Notes: generated by a model from the sequence alone, not told the origin. A stretch of DNA of 47,249 nt from Streptomyces populi (GCF_002911015.1 NZ_KZ626904.1:1-47249); one strand, 5' to 3'; counted from the stretch's first letter, positions 8,027 through 16,302 are shown. Program-made: numbers and translations.

Positions 8027-8095
8027 CTTTGTGTACCTCCCCAGTTCCGGCCGAGCCCGGGCGGGGACCCGTTCGCTCACCGAGGAGCACACCCC

Positions 8096-8194
8096 GTGGA
8101 GATCTTCTTCGAAACCCTGCTGGCCTTGGTCTGCGTCGGCGTGCTCGCCTTCGCGGCACTGACCGTGAAGAAGCTGTACCAGGGCCAGCGCTGA
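8096..8194 (+). CDS. 32-residue single-pass membrane peptide
   Basis: GTG start at 8096 behind a clear GAGGAG (8082-8087). The peptide reads MEIFFETLLALVC, continues hydrophobic to residue 24 and ends VKKLYQGQR. It has one TM helix, a basic C-terminus and strong codon bias in wobble positions. It lies between a terminator and the nitrobindin gene, 25 bases ahead of it, so probably cotranscribed. I have the impression that near-identical peptides sit at this place in other streptomycetes, but could not check. Function unknown. Confidence 0.65.
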   Translation: MEIFFETLLALVCVGVLAFAALTVKKLYQGQR

Positions 8195-8219
8195 CCCCCA
8201 TCAAGGAACTGTTCAGCTC

Positions 8220-8795
8220 ATGATCGAGATCCCGTCGGACCTCCACAAGGACCTGGTCCCCCTTGTCTTCCTGCTCGGCGACTGGGCCGGAGTCGGTGTC
8301 CACGACTTCCCCGGTTCCGAGAAGTGCAACTTCGGGCAGGAGGTCAGCTTCACGCACGACGGGCGGGACTTCCTGGAGTACCGCTCGCACAGCTGGGTGC
8401 TCGACGAGAACGGCGAGAAAGTCCGGCCGCTGGAGACGGAGACCGGCTTCTGGCGCGTCGACGCCGACCGCAAGGTCGAGGTCGTGATGACCCGCGACGA
8501 CGGCGTCGTCGAGATCTGGTACGGCGAGATCGCCGACAAGAAGCCGCAGATCGACCTGGTCACCGACGCCGTGGCCCGTACGGCCGCCTCCGGCCCCTAC
8601 AGCGGCGGCAAGCGCCTGTACGGCTACGTGAACAGCGACCTCATGTGGGTCGGCGAGAAGCAGACCCCCGAGGTCGAGCTGCGTCCCTACATGTCCGGGC
8701 ACCTGAAGAAGGTCGTCACCGCGGAGGACGTCGAGCGCTGGGCCAAGGCCCTGCCCGACGACATGCCGGACGACGGGATCGCCTTCTTCAAGTAG
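8220..8795 (+). CDS. Nitrobindin-like heme-binding protein (FABP/THAP4 domain family)
   Basis: 191 residues from ATG 8220. A ten-strand beta barrel of the nitrobindin type is indicated by the LLGDWAGVGV signature (GxWxGxG) near residue 20, the FGQEVSF strand and the C-terminal PYMSGHLKKVV, whose His is at the place of the proximal heme ligand in Rv2717c-like proteins. Ferric nitrobindins isomerise peroxynitrite to nitrate, so a reactive-nitrogen role is likely. The gene stands between a membrane peptide and nur, on the same strand. Confidence 0.88.
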   Translation: MIEIPSDLHKDLVPLVFLLGDWAGVGVHDFPGSEKCNFGQEVSFTHDGRDFLEYRSHSWVLDENGEKVRPLETETGFWRVDADRKVEVVMTRDDGVVEIWYGEIADKKPQIDLVTDAVARTAASGPYSGGKRLYGYVNSDLMWVGEKQTPEVELRPYMSGHLKKVVTAEDVERWAKALPDDMPDDGIAFFK

Positions 8796-8872
8796 GAGAC
8801 CGCCGCGCGGCGGTCGAGCCGTCGTACCGTTCCCCGGGGCGGCGCCCGGGGTGATGGTCCTAGACTTCCAGT

Positions 8873-9298
8873 GTGGTGAGCACCGACTGGAAGAGCGACC
8901 TCAGGCAGCGCGGCTACCGGCTGACGCCCCAGCGCCAGCTTGTCCTCGAAGCAGTGGACACCCTGGAACACGCGACCCCCGACGACATCCTCGGCGAAGT
9001 GAGGAAGACGGCGTCGGGGGTCAACATTTCCACGGTCTACCGGACCCTGGAGCTCCTGGAGGAGCTCGGGCTGGTCAGCCACGCCCATCTGGGGCACGGC
9101 GCGCCGACCTACCACCTGGCCGACCGGCACCACCACATCCACCTCGTCTGCCGCGACTGCTCGAACGTCATCGAGGCCGACGTCTCCGTCGCCGCCGAGT
9201 TCACCGCGAAGCTCAGGGAGTCCTTCGGCTTCGAGACGGAGATGAAGCACTTCGCCATCTTCGGCCGCTGCGAGGACTGCCAGGCCAAGCAGAAGTGA
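8873..9298 (+). CDS. nur: Nur, nickel-responsive Fur-family repressor
   Basis: 141 residues, starting MVSTDWKSDLRQRGYRLTPQ. A winged-helix domain (1-85, with NISTVYRTLELLEELGLV as recognition segment) and a dimerisation/metal domain with HHHIHLVC, the two CxxC pairs VCRDC and RCEDC, and His residues that form the nickel site. The sequence is close to S. coelicolor Nur (SCO4180) as I remember it. Nur represses nickel uptake and the Fe-superoxide dismutase gene when nickel is present. TAGACT at 8861-8866 and no RBS point to a leaderless GTG at 8873; the GTG at 8876 is an alternative. A 21-bp inverted repeat follows the gene. Confidence 0.93.
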   Translation: MVSTDWKSDLRQRGYRLTPQRQLVLEAVDTLEHATPDDILGEVRKTASGVNISTVYRTLELLEELGLVSHAHLGHGAPTYHLADRHHHIHLVCRDCSNVIEADVSVAAEFTAKLRESFGFETEMKHFAIFGRCEDCQAKQK

Positions 9299-9348
9299 TC
9301 GCGGACGTGGTCCCGTGCATGACCTCGCATGAACGCCGATGGTCATTC

Positions 9349-9369
9349 ACGATCACGAGTGGTGATCGT
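9349..9369. promoter_or_regulatory. Perfect inverted repeat between nur and the ygfZ-like gene
   Basis: ACGATCAC-GAGTG-GTGATCGT (8-5-8), 50 bases after nur and about 55 bases before the next promoter. There is no T-run, so it could be a terminator or an operator. Confidence 0.5.
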
Positions 9370-9422
9370 TCGGTCGTCGCGTGGTCGTCGGCGCAGAAAT
9401 AAAATCGGTGACCGCGCGGTCG

Positions 9423-9428
9423 TAGTGT
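9423..9428 (+). promoter_or_regulatory. -10 box (TAGTGT) for a leaderless ygfZ-like mRNA
   Basis: TAGTGT lies 8 bases before ATG 9437 and there is no Shine-Dalgarno sequence; the upstream stretch AAATAAAA at 9397-9404 is AT-rich for this genome. Confidence 0.5.
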
Positions 9429-9436
9429 GTATGTCC

Positions 9437-10402
9437 ATGAAGAGCCCCCTCCTGTCCCTGCCCGGCGCCGTTCCCGCCGAGGGCGTGGACGAAGGCGTCG
9501 CCGCCCACTACGGCGACCTGTTCCGTGAGCAGCGCGCCCTCGCCGACGGCGTCGGCTTCGTGGACCTCTCGCACCGCGGTGTCGTCACCGTCACCGGCGA
9601 CGACCGGCTGGCCTGGCTGCACCTGCTGCTCACCCAGCACGTCACCGACCTCCCGGCCGGCCAGGCCACCGAGGCGCTGATCCTCTCCGCGAACGGCCAC
9701 ATCGAGCACGCGCTGTACCTCGTCGACGACGGCACGACGGTGTGGATGCACACGGAACCCGACACCCAGGAGGCGCTGATCGCCTACCTGGAGTCGATGA
9801 AGTTCTTCTACCGCGTCGAAGTCGCCGACCGCACCGCCGACTTCGCGGTCGTCGAGCTTCCGGCTGGTTCGATCACCGAGGCCCCCGAGGGAGCCGTCGT
9901 CCGCGAGACACCGTACGGCCGCGACCTCTTCCTGCCGCGCGCCGACCTGGAGTCCTACGCGGAGAAGGCCGGGCCGCCCGCGGGACTCCTCGCCCACGAG
10001 GCCCTGCGCGTCGAGCAGCACCGGCCGCGTCTCGGCTTCGAGACCGACCACCGCACCATCCCGCACGAGCTGGGCTGGATCGGTACCGCCGTGCACCTCC
10101 AGAAGGGCTGCTACCGCGGTCAGGAGACGGTCGCCCGCGTCCAGAACCTCGGCAAGCCCCCGCGCCGCCTGGTCTTCCTCCACCTCGACGGCAGCGAGGT
10201 CGTCCTGCCCCCGCACGGCACCGAACTGCGCCTCGCGGACGAGGACCCGGCCGGCCGCAAGATCGGCTTCATCACCACGTCCGTGCGCCACCACGAACTC
10301 GGCCCGATCGCCCTGGCCCTCGTGAAGCGCAACGTGCCGGTGGACGCCCCGCTCATGGCCGACTCGACGGCGGCGGCGCAGGAGGTCGTGGTCGAGCCGT
10401 AG
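9437..10402 (+). CDS. Folate-binding YgfZ/GcvT-like protein
   Basis: 321 residues, choosing the ATG at 9437 (a second ATG lies six bases earlier) because of the leaderless promoter. The diagnostic YgfZ/COG0354 motif KGCYRGQE occurs (QKGCYRGQETVARVQN), in which the cysteine is the invariant residue. The N-terminal part has the GcvT-like folate fold (DLSHRGVVTVTGDDRLAWLH). YgfZ helps assembly or repair of certain Fe-S enzymes, in a tetrahydrofolate-dependent way. It is convergent with dtd, 26 bases apart. Confidence 0.92.
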   Translation: MKSPLLSLPGAVPAEGVDEGVAAHYGDLFREQRALADGVGFVDLSHRGVVTVTGDDRLAWLHLLLTQHVTDLPAGQATEALILSANGHIEHALYLVDDGTTVWMHTEPDTQEALIAYLESMKFFYRVEVADRTADFAVVELPAGSITEAPEGAVVRETPYGRDLFLPRADLESYAEKAGPPAGLLAHEALRVEQHRPRLGFETDHRTIPHELGWIGTAVHLQKGCYRGQETVARVQNLGKPPRRLVFLHLDGSEVVLPPHGTELRLADEDPAGRKIGFITTSVRHHELGPIALALVKRNVPVDAPLMADSTAAAQEVVVEP

Positions 10403-10428
10403 GGCTCACACCGGCCGGTCCCCGCGGC

Positions 10429-10854
10429 TCACATCTCCAGGAGGACGGTGAAGGGGCCGTCGTTCGTCAGGGACACCCGCATCCGGGCGCCGAATCGGCC
10501 CGTGGCCACCGTGGCGCCCAGGGCGCGGAGTTGGGCGACGACCTCGTCGACGAGGGGCTCGGCCACATCGCCGGGGGCGGCCGCGTTCCAGGTGGGGCGG
10601 CGCCCCTTGCGGGCGTCGCCGTACAGCGTGAACTGGCTGATGACCAGCAGCGGCGCGTCGATGTCGGAGCAGGACCGCTCGTCGGACAGCATCCGGACGG
10701 ACCAGAGCTTGCGGGCGAGTTGGGCCGCCTTCTCCTTGGTGTCCTCGTGGGTGACCCCGACGAGGACGCACAGGCCCTCGCCGCTGATCTCGCCGACCGT
10801 CTCGCCGTCCACGACGACGCTCGCGCCGTCCACTCTCTGCACCACCGCACGCAT
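10429..10854 (-). CDS. dtd: D-aminoacyl-tRNA deacylase
   Basis: 141 residues from MRAVVQRVDGASVVVDGE, the usual length and start of the family; an open extension to 11130 has no family similarity. Both active-site signatures are present: SQFTLYGDA (residues about 79-87) and TNDGPFTVLL at the C-terminus, the cross-subunit Gly-Pro motif that rejects L-aminoacyl-tRNA. It hydrolyses D-aminoacyl-tRNA and Gly-tRNAAla in the cytoplasm. It is transcribed away from rsiG. Confidence 0.95.
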   Translation of the reverse strand: MRAVVQRVDGASVVVDGETVGEISGEGLCVLVGVTHEDTKEKAAQLARKLWSVRMLSDERSCSDIDAPLLVISQFTLYGDARKGRRPTWNAAAPGDVAEPLVDEVVAQLRALGATVATGRFGARMRVSLTNDGPFTVLLEM

Positions 10855-11048
10855 GCGGACCATGATGCCGTGCCATGACTCCGTCGCGCGTTGCGGGCCC
10901 TTCGCGTGATTTTCGGAGGTAACCAACCCGCCATCTGGGGCCGATCGGGTCACTCGGTCACATAGCGGCCATCTGGGGTGGCACCATGCGGGGTGTTGCG
11001 GTCCGGCCGTTGGGCGGACCGCGCCGGTCGAGGGGACGGTAGAGGTAC

Positions 11049-11705
11049 ATGAGCACATCGAGGACCGGGCAGCAGACCGCGGCCGTGTCATTGACCCGCA
11101 CGAGCGCGCGGACGGAAACGATGACGGCACGGCCGCCGGTGCAGCGCACCGGCGGCGGCCCGCTGGCGGCCGATCCGGCCCCGACCGGCATCGCCGTGCT
11201 CCGGCTGCCCGAACTGCGGACGCTGCGCCGGGACGCCCAGCGGGACGAGGCCGACCTCAGCTATGTCCGGCGACTGCTCCAGGGGCGCATCGACATCCTG
11301 CGCGCGGAGCTCGCCCGCCGCGGGGAGCGCCGGACGGCCCACCCGGCCTCCGGGCACCTCTCGTCCGTGGACCGGGCGAAGCCCTCCGTCGTCGAGCGGC
11401 TCTCGGAGATCCTGACGGACGCACCGGCCCGCTACCGTTCCTCGGCCCGCCACGTGACCGTGGGCACGCCGTACGGCGAGGAGTACCGGGCGCTGGCCGC
11501 CGAGATGCTCGCCGAGGTGGAGCTGTCGGACCTCGACGCCCGTACGGACGACGAGCTGGGCGCGGGACTCGGCCGTCTCGTCCGCTACGAGCAGCGGGTC
11601 TCCCGGCGGCGCCAGCAGCTCCAGCGCACGGCCGACGATTGCAGCGCCGAGATCGCCCGCAGGTACCGTGAAGGGGAAGCACAAGTAGACGACCTGCTCA
11701 TGTGA
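11049..11705 (+). CDS. rsiG: RsiG (AmfC), c-di-GMP-dependent anti-sigma factor of WhiG
   Basis: 218 residues from ATG 11049 behind GAGGT. The C-terminal two thirds form an antiparallel helical hairpin carrying two copies of the c-di-GMP-binding motif E(X)3S(X)2R(X)3Q(X)3D, both complete: E67-S71-R74-Q78-D82 in the first helix and E181-S185-R188-Q192-D196 in the second. With c-di-GMP bound, RsiG holds the sporulation sigma factor WhiG inactive. The N-terminal 45 residues look disordered. It corresponds to S. coelicolor AmfC (SCO4184). The motif positions make this one of the surest calls in the window. Confidence 0.95.
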   Translation: MSTSRTGQQTAAVSLTRTSARTETMTARPPVQRTGGGPLAADPAPTGIAVLRLPELRTLRRDAQRDEADLSYVRRLLQGRIDILRAELARRGERRTAHPASGHLSSVDRAKPSVVERLSEILTDAPARYRSSARHVTVGTPYGEEYRALAAEMLAEVELSDLDARTDDELGAGLGRLVRYEQRVSRRRQQLQRTADDCSAEIARRYREGEAQVDDLLM

Positions 11706-11850
11706 CGTGGCGGCCGCGGTGATCCCGGGGCCGGGGAACGTGCCGGAATCCAGGAGGCGCGCTTCCGTTCCGCGCAGAAGGGGGTGCGGCCCGGGGCACG
11801 ACCCGGCCGCCGCCTTCCGAGCGGGTCCCCGTTCCGGAAGGCCACCGCCG

Positions 11851-12879
11851 ATGTCCGCAGCTCCCCGTACGTCCGAAGGCTCCTCCATACCCGACGCGGC
11901 GGCCCCGGGGGCCGTCTCCGGCGTCCCGGCCGGTTCCGGGGTGCTCCCGGTGCTCGCCGAGGTCGTACGGTCCGGATTCATCGAGGGGCACCATCGCGGC
12001 AGCCTGGTGGTGCTGGCCGCGGACGGCTCGGTCGAGCTGGCCCTCGGCGATGCGGCGGCGCCGGTCTTCCCGCGCTCGTCGAACAAGCCCATGCAGGCGG
12101 CGGGCGTCCTGCGCGCGGGCCTGGACCTGTCCGGGGAGCGCCTCGCCCTCGCCGCCGCGAGCCACTCCGGCGAGACCTTCCACCGTGATCTGGTCCAGAA
12201 GATGCTCGTCGAGCACGGGCTGGACGCCGGGCAGCTCCAGTGCCCGCCGGACCTCCCGCTGGACCCCGTCGAGGCCGAGACCTACCTCGCCTCCGGTGCG
12301 GTCCGCGACCGGGTCACCATGAACTGCTCCGGGAAGCACGCGGCGATGCTGGCCGTGTGCGCGCAGCGCGGCTGGCCCACCGAGTCCTACCTCGACCCCG
12401 GGCATCCGCTCCAGCAGCTGATCCACTCCGTGGTCGAGGAGGCCGCCGGGGAGCCCGTCGCGGCGGTCGGTACGGACGGCTGCGGGGCGCCCCTGATGGC
12501 CATCACCCTCACGGGCCTCGCCCGTGCCTTCCGCTCCTTCGTCCTCGCGGCCCCGGGCACCGCCGAACGCCGCGTGGCCGACGCCATGCGCGCCCACCCC
12601 GAGTACGTCGCCGGCACCCGGCGCCCCGACACCTGGCTGATGCGCGAGGTCCCGGGCGCCCTCTCCAAGATGGGCGCCGAGGCCGTCCAGGCGGTCGCGC
12701 TGCCCGACGGCCGCGCCCTCGCCTTCAAGATCGACGACGGCGGGAGCCGGGCACTGGGCCCCGTCCTGGCCCGTGGGCTGGGTCTTCTGGGCATCGACGC
12801 GCCGGTGGTGGCGAGGATCGGCAGCGCGCCCCTGCTGGGCAGCGGCCGCGAGGTGGGGGAGATCCGGGCGGCCTTCTGA
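11851..12879 (+). CDS. L-asparaginase II (thermolabile, R. etli ReAV/class 3 type)
   Basis: 342 residues from ATG 11851. The family motifs are in order: RGSLVVLAADGSVELALGD, FPRSSNKPMQAAG (Ser and Lys of one Ser-Lys pair), AAASHSGETFHRDLV, MNCSGKHAAMLAVC (Cys and Lys equal to the metal/active-site C135-K138 region of ReAV), VGTDGCGAPL (second Cys) and GALSKMGAEAVQ. Class 3 enzymes hydrolyse asparagine to aspartate and ammonia using Ser-Lys tandems near a zinc site. The first 35 residues are Pro/Ala-rich and poorly conserved. A 145-base gap after rsiG holds no gene. Confidence 0.9.
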   Translation: MSAAPRTSEGSSIPDAAAPGAVSGVPAGSGVLPVLAEVVRSGFIEGHHRGSLVVLAADGSVELALGDAAAPVFPRSSNKPMQAAGVLRAGLDLSGERLALAAASHSGETFHRDLVQKMLVEHGLDAGQLQCPPDLPLDPVEAETYLASGAVRDRVTMNCSGKHAAMLAVCAQRGWPTESYLDPGHPLQQLIHSVVEEAAGEPVAAVGTDGCGAPLMAITLTGLARAFRSFVLAAPGTAERRVADAMRAHPEYVAGTRRPDTWLMREVPGALSKMGAEAVQAVALPDGRALAFKIDDGGSRALGPVLARGLGLLGIDAPVVARIGSAPLLGSGREVGEIRAAF

Positions 12880-12890
12880 GCCGACCCCAC

Positions 12891-13121
12891 CGAGCCACCG
12901 AGCCACCGAGCCACCGAGGAGCCGACCCGGCCACGGTGCCCGGGTCGGGAACGGCCATGGTGCCCGGGCCGGGCCGGGACCGCGTCCGGGCCGACACGAC
13001 CACCGTCCCCGTCCGGGCCGGGCGTCGCCCTTGAACCGGGCCGGGCGTCGCCCTTGAACCGGGCCGGGCGTCGCCCCGAACCAGGTCGGGTCCCGTCCCC
13101 GAACCAGGTCGGGTGCCCGGG
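12891..13121. repeat. Short tandem repeats in the asparaginase-eis intergene
   Basis: An 8-bp unit CGAGCCAC is repeated three and a half times at 12891-12918. About 100 bases later a 23-bp unit (GGGCGTCGCCCTTGAACCGGGCC) occurs nearly three times, followed by two shorter CGAACCAGGTCGGGT copies to 13121. The whole 332-base gap shows no gene. Confidence 0.75.
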
Positions 13122-13211
13122 ATCAGGGTGTGGTGAGCGGAGGGACCGGTCGGAGGAGAGCGGGTGGAAAACCGCGCGACACCCCGGCCGGGGGCCGCCT
13201 AGCGTGGGCCC

Positions 13212-14516
13212 ATGACCCCGCACGATGCCAGCGACGCCATCGACGCAGGCGACACGGTCGCCGCCGCCGACACGATCGACGTACGGCCGATCACCGCCTC
13301 CGACCTCCCCGACTGGCTGCGCGCCGTGAAGACGGGGTTCCTGCAGCAGCCGGTCGTCTCCGACCAGGAGATCGAGAACCGGGCGCCGGGGGTCATCCCG
13401 GCGAGAACCCTGGGCGCGTTCGACGGTTCCCGCTGTGTGGCGACGTTCCGGTCGTTCCCGCAGGAGCTCACAGCGGTCGGCGGAGCGGCCGTACCCGCCG
13501 ACGCGATCTCCAGCGTGACCGTCTCGCCCACGCACCGCCGCCGCGGCCTGCTCACCCGCATGATGAAGGCCGACCTGGCGGCGGCCAGGGAGCGTGGCGA
13601 CGTCGTCGCGACACTCATCGCCGCCGAGTACCCGATCTACGGCCGCTACGGCTTCGGCCCCGCCACCACCGTCACCGAGTGGACGATCGACGTACCCCGC
13701 ACCGGGTTCGATCCCCGCCGGGCAGGCCCGGACGACGGCGGCCGCATCGACCTCCTGGATGCCGAGGACGTACGCAAGACGGGCCCCGAACTGCACGAGC
13801 GGCTCCGGCGCGGCCGGCCCGGCGCGATCGACCGCGACGACCGGTGGTGGCAGATCAACACCGGCCTGCTGAGGTTCGGCAACGGCCCCTGGAAGGAGCC
13901 GTTCTACGCCGCGTACCGCTCGGCCTCGGGTGAGGTCGAGGGTCTCGTCTCCTACACGGCCGACGACGACTGGGGAGACTCCAACCAGCCCCGGAGCACG
14001 GCGGAGGCGAAGTGGCTGCTCGCGGTGACGCCGGCGGCCGAGCGCGCCCTGTGGGGCTACCTCTGCTCGATCGACTGGGTCACCCGGGTCAAGTCGGGCC
14101 GTCTGGCCCCCGACGACCTGCTGCCGCACTTCCTGCCGGACCCGCGTGCCGCCCGTCTCACCAACCAGTCGGACTGGCTCTGGGTGCGGATCCTGGACGT
14201 CGTACGGGCTCTGGAGGTGCGGACGTACGGGGCCGCCGGGACGCTCGTGCTGGACGTGCGGGACGAGAGCGGGCCGGACGGCGGCCGCTTCCGGCTCCGG
14301 GCCGCGCCGGACGGTACGGCGACCTGCGTGCCGACCACCGAGGAGGCGGACCTGTCGCTGTCCATCGCCGATCTGGCGACGCTGTGGCTCGGGGACGAGT
14401 CCGCGGTACGGCTGGCCGCGCTGGGCCGGGTCCGGGAACGGCGAGAGGGCGCCGCCGCGCTGGCCGACGCCCTGCTGCGCACGTCCAGGCGACCGTGGTG
14501 CCCGGACATCTTCTGA
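13212..14516 (+). CDS. eis: Eis-like GNAT N-acetyltransferase
   Basis: 434 residues, ATG 13212. Three-part Eis layout: an N-terminal GNAT domain (25-165) with the acetyl-CoA loop SSVTVSPTHRRRGLLTRMM and the YPIYGRYGFGPAT motif (conserved Tyr); a second GNAT-like domain; and a C-terminal SCP2-like domain. The protein ends in CPDIF; in Eis proteins the carboxylate of the terminal Phe is the general base. Eis enzymes acetylate aminoglycosides and lysines at several positions. The native substrate in Streptomyces is unknown. Confidence 0.9.
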   Translation: MTPHDASDAIDAGDTVAAADTIDVRPITASDLPDWLRAVKTGFLQQPVVSDQEIENRAPGVIPARTLGAFDGSRCVATFRSFPQELTAVGGAAVPADAISSVTVSPTHRRRGLLTRMMKADLAAARERGDVVATLIAAEYPIYGRYGFGPATTVTEWTIDVPRTGFDPRRAGPDDGGRIDLLDAEDVRKTGPELHERLRRGRPGAIDRDDRWWQINTGLLRFGNGPWKEPFYAAYRSASGEVEGLVSYTADDDWGDSNQPRSTAEAKWLLAVTPAAERALWGYLCSIDWVTRVKSGRLAPDDLLPHFLPDPRAARLTNQSDWLWVRILDVVRALEVRTYGAAGTLVLDVRDESGPDGGRFRLRAAPDGTATCVPTTEEADLSLSIADLATLWLGDESAVRLAALGRVRERREGAAALADALLRTSRRPWCPDIF

Positions 14517-14654
14517 TGCTGAACCGCTGCTGCCTGTAGGGAGGTTCTCCTTCCGTGCGGGGTGCGGGTGACGACGACTGCGACGGCTGATCCGTAGCGA
14601 TTCGGTTGTGGTGGTGCGGTTTCCTGCGGTGGTGCGGACTGACCGAGCTCCCGG

Positions 14655-14674
14655 CTCCCCTCCGGAAGGGAGCG
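14655..14674 (+). terminator. Terminator between eis and the regulator cluster
   Basis: GCTCCC-N8-GGGAGC, with outer arms CTGACCG and CGGTCAG extending the stem. A 15-bp direct repeat, GGTCAGCCGGACTGG, follows. Confidence 0.5.
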
Positions 14675-14707
14675 CGGTCAGCCGGACTGGCGGACGGTGG
14701 CGTCCGG

Positions 14708-14893
14708 TCAGCCGGACTGGGCGAGCAGCATCACGAGGATCACGGCCCCGATGCCGCTGACGGTGGTGTTCCGGGCCTTGAGACCGACGGACAGCGCGAC
14801 GAACGCGATGATGCCCATCGGCCCGTACTCCCACTGGACGAGTTGCTCGAATCCGATGGCCAGGGCGGCGACGGCGAGGGCGACGAGAGGCAT
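14708..14893 (-). CDS. Small membrane protein, cassette 1
   Basis: 61 residues starting MPLVALAVAALAIGFEQLVQ. Strong RBS AGGAGGGA precedes the ATG at 14893. Two hydrophobic segments flank the motif EQLVQWEYGPMG, and the second half contains VGLKARNTTVSGIGAV. The pattern EQxxQxxYGxxG...G-[LI]-[KR]-A-x-N-x-T is shared with the products at 16006-16200 and 19120-19311, so it is a paralogous family of tiny membrane proteins. Each is encoded divergently from a DevA-like regulator. No function known to me. Confidence 0.8.
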   Translation of the reverse strand: MPLVALAVAALAIGFEQLVQWEYGPMGIIAFVALSVGLKARNTTVSGIGAVILVMLLAQSG

Positions 14894-15009
14894 GACGGTC
14901 CCTCCTCGGGACGGGAGGCGGACCCCCGCTGAGGGCCGTCCGCCCCGGCCGCCTGGCGTACGGGCGGAACTTCGGCGGCCAACCCTCCGGAAGTTTGACC
15001 ATGTTGTGC

Positions 15010-15026
15010 GAGTTGGCTACCAACTC
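15010..15026. promoter_or_regulatory. Palindromic operator candidate, cassette 1
   Basis: GAGTTGG-CTA-CCAACTC, a perfect 7-3-7 inverted repeat between the divergent small membrane gene and the regulator, about 96 bp before the regulator start. The same core occurs at 16288 and 17364. Confidence 0.7.
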
Positions 15027-15100
15027 ACTCTTACTTATCTCCGGGTTGGGGGGACGAATAACCACCTATCCGGTAACTGCCCAAAGATGGCGGGAAGTTG

Positions 15101-15106
15101 TAGTGT
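15101..15106 (+). promoter_or_regulatory. -10 box (TAGTGT) of the cassette 1 regulator
   Basis: TAGTGT lies 7 bases before GTG 15114 with no RBS. The surrounding stretch AAGATGG-CGGGAAGTTGTA aligns with the same position before the cassette 2 gene. Confidence 0.5.
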
Positions 15107-15113
15107 TCTGGTT

Positions 15114-16016
15114 GTGGAGCCGGAACATGCCGTTGCCGACGGGCGGGACAGGTCACCACAGCCGCCGAGGTCGCACCGCGAGGTGGCCGACGAGCTGCGC
15201 AGCCGGATCAGATCCGGTGAGCTGCGGGCCGGCCGGCGCATGCCGACCCAGGCGGAACTGGCCGACGAGTTCGGCGTCGAGCGCGGCACGGTGCGCCGGG
15301 CGCTGCGCATCCTCCAGTCGGAGCGGTTGCTCGTCAACGCGTCCAAGGGCAGTCCGGCGACGGTCGCGAGCCGTCCCGAGAGGGCTCTGACCGGGCCGCA
15401 TTCCCGGCCGCAGTCCACCATGGTGGCGCTCGCCCCGAGGATCACGGCGGCCTTCGAGGCCCCGCACGTGGAGATCGACGCGCTGTGCCTGACCTCGGTG
15501 TCGCTCACCCTCGCCATGGGCGAGCCGTTGCGCGAGATTCACGCGGAACGCATAAAACCGGCCAAGGTCGACGTCCGGGTGCTGCTTCCCGGCCGGGACA
15601 TCGACCTCGCGTTCCCGGCCCTGGTCGACGACATGGCGGACGACCGTCCGCGGCGCCGCTGGCTGGCCCACCGCAACGCCCAGGTGCGGGTGCTGCGGCA
15701 CAATCTGCTGGCGCTGCGGGCCACGCACGGCATCGACGTGCGGGTCTCGTTCCGCGCGTTGCCCTTCACCCCGCCCGTGAAGCTGTACCTGCTCAACGGG
15801 GCGGAGGCGCTGTTCGCGTACTACACGCTCGCGCGGCGGGGCGAGGAGATCGACCACGAGTACCTGGAGCTGTACGACGCCCAGGGCACGCAGTCGATGC
15901 TGTTCCCCTTCGGCCGGGGGGCGGGGCCGCGGGACACCGCGTTCGTGGAGCAGTCCCGCCTCTGGTTCGACGCGCTGTGGGGGACCATCAGTTCGGAACT
16001 GACGATCACGAACTGA
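15114..16016 (+). CDS. GntR-family regulator (DevA-like), cassette 1
   Basis: 300 residues from a leaderless GTG at 15114. N-terminal winged HTH (about 18-85: REVADELRSRIRSGELRAG, PTQAELADEFGVERGTVRRA) of the GntR type. The 210-residue C-terminal domain is not HutC/UTRA or FadR-like; it has the DevA-type blocks HVEIDALCLTSVSL, VRVLLPGRDIDLAFP and TPPVKLYLLNGAEALFAYY. The gene overlaps tail to tail by 11 bases with the small membrane gene of cassette 2. Likely autoregulated through the palindrome at 15010, by analogy with GntR regulators. Confidence 0.85.
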   Translation: MEPEHAVADGRDRSPQPPRSHREVADELRSRIRSGELRAGRRMPTQAELADEFGVERGTVRRALRILQSERLLVNASKGSPATVASRPERALTGPHSRPQSTMVALAPRITAAFEAPHVEIDALCLTSVSLTLAMGEPLREIHAERIKPAKVDVRVLLPGRDIDLAFPALVDDMADDRPRRRWLAHRNAQVRVLRHNLLALRATHGIDVRVSFRALPFTPPVKLYLLNGAEALFAYYTLARRGEEIDHEYLELYDAQGTQSMLFPFGRGAGPRDTAFVEQSRLWFDALWGTISSELTITN

Positions 16017-16200
16017 TGGCCGGCCCCGCGACCAGCAGGGCCAGGACGACGGCCCCGATGGAGCTGCACGTGGGGTTCTTCGCCTTGATGCCGACGGTGA
16101 GCAGCAGCAGCCCGAGGATGCCCGTCGGGCCGTACCGCCATTGGACGAGCTGCTCGAAGCCGACGACGAAGACGGCGGAGAGGAGGGCGATGGCGGGCAT
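16006..16200 (-). CDS. Small membrane protein, cassette 2
   Basis: 64 residues, MPAIALLSAVFVVGFEQLVQ, with AGGAGGAACC before the ATG. It shares EQLVQWRYGPTG and VGIKAKNPTCSSIGAV with the cassette 1 protein. Two TM helices are predicted by eye with the conserved polar motif at the start of the second. Its 3' end lies inside the end of the cassette 1 regulator gene. Divergent from the regulator at 16390. Confidence 0.8.
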   Translation of the reverse strand: MPAIALLSAVFVVGFEQLVQWRYGPTGILGLLLLTVGIKAKNPTCSSIGAVVLALLVAGPAISS

Positions 16201-16287
16201 GGTGGTTCCTCCTTCTTCGGTGACCTGATCGGGACGTTCGGTGCCACGGGTGGGCGAGAGGAGGCGAAACTTCCGCCATCTTGGCCA

Positions 16288-16302
16288 AGTTGGCGACCAA
16301 CT
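16288..16302. promoter_or_regulatory. Palindromic operator candidate, cassette 2
   Basis: AGTTGG-CGA-CCAACT, perfect 6-3-6, about 95 bp before GTG 16390 and 88 bases before the divergent small gene. Confidence 0.7.

Noticed and set aside
12387..15065. Very long minus-strand ORF (892 residues) across asparaginase, eis and the repeats
   Set aside because: Arg/Pro/Gly-rich translation typical of an antisense shadow in GC-rich DNA; it covers well-supported genes and repeats.
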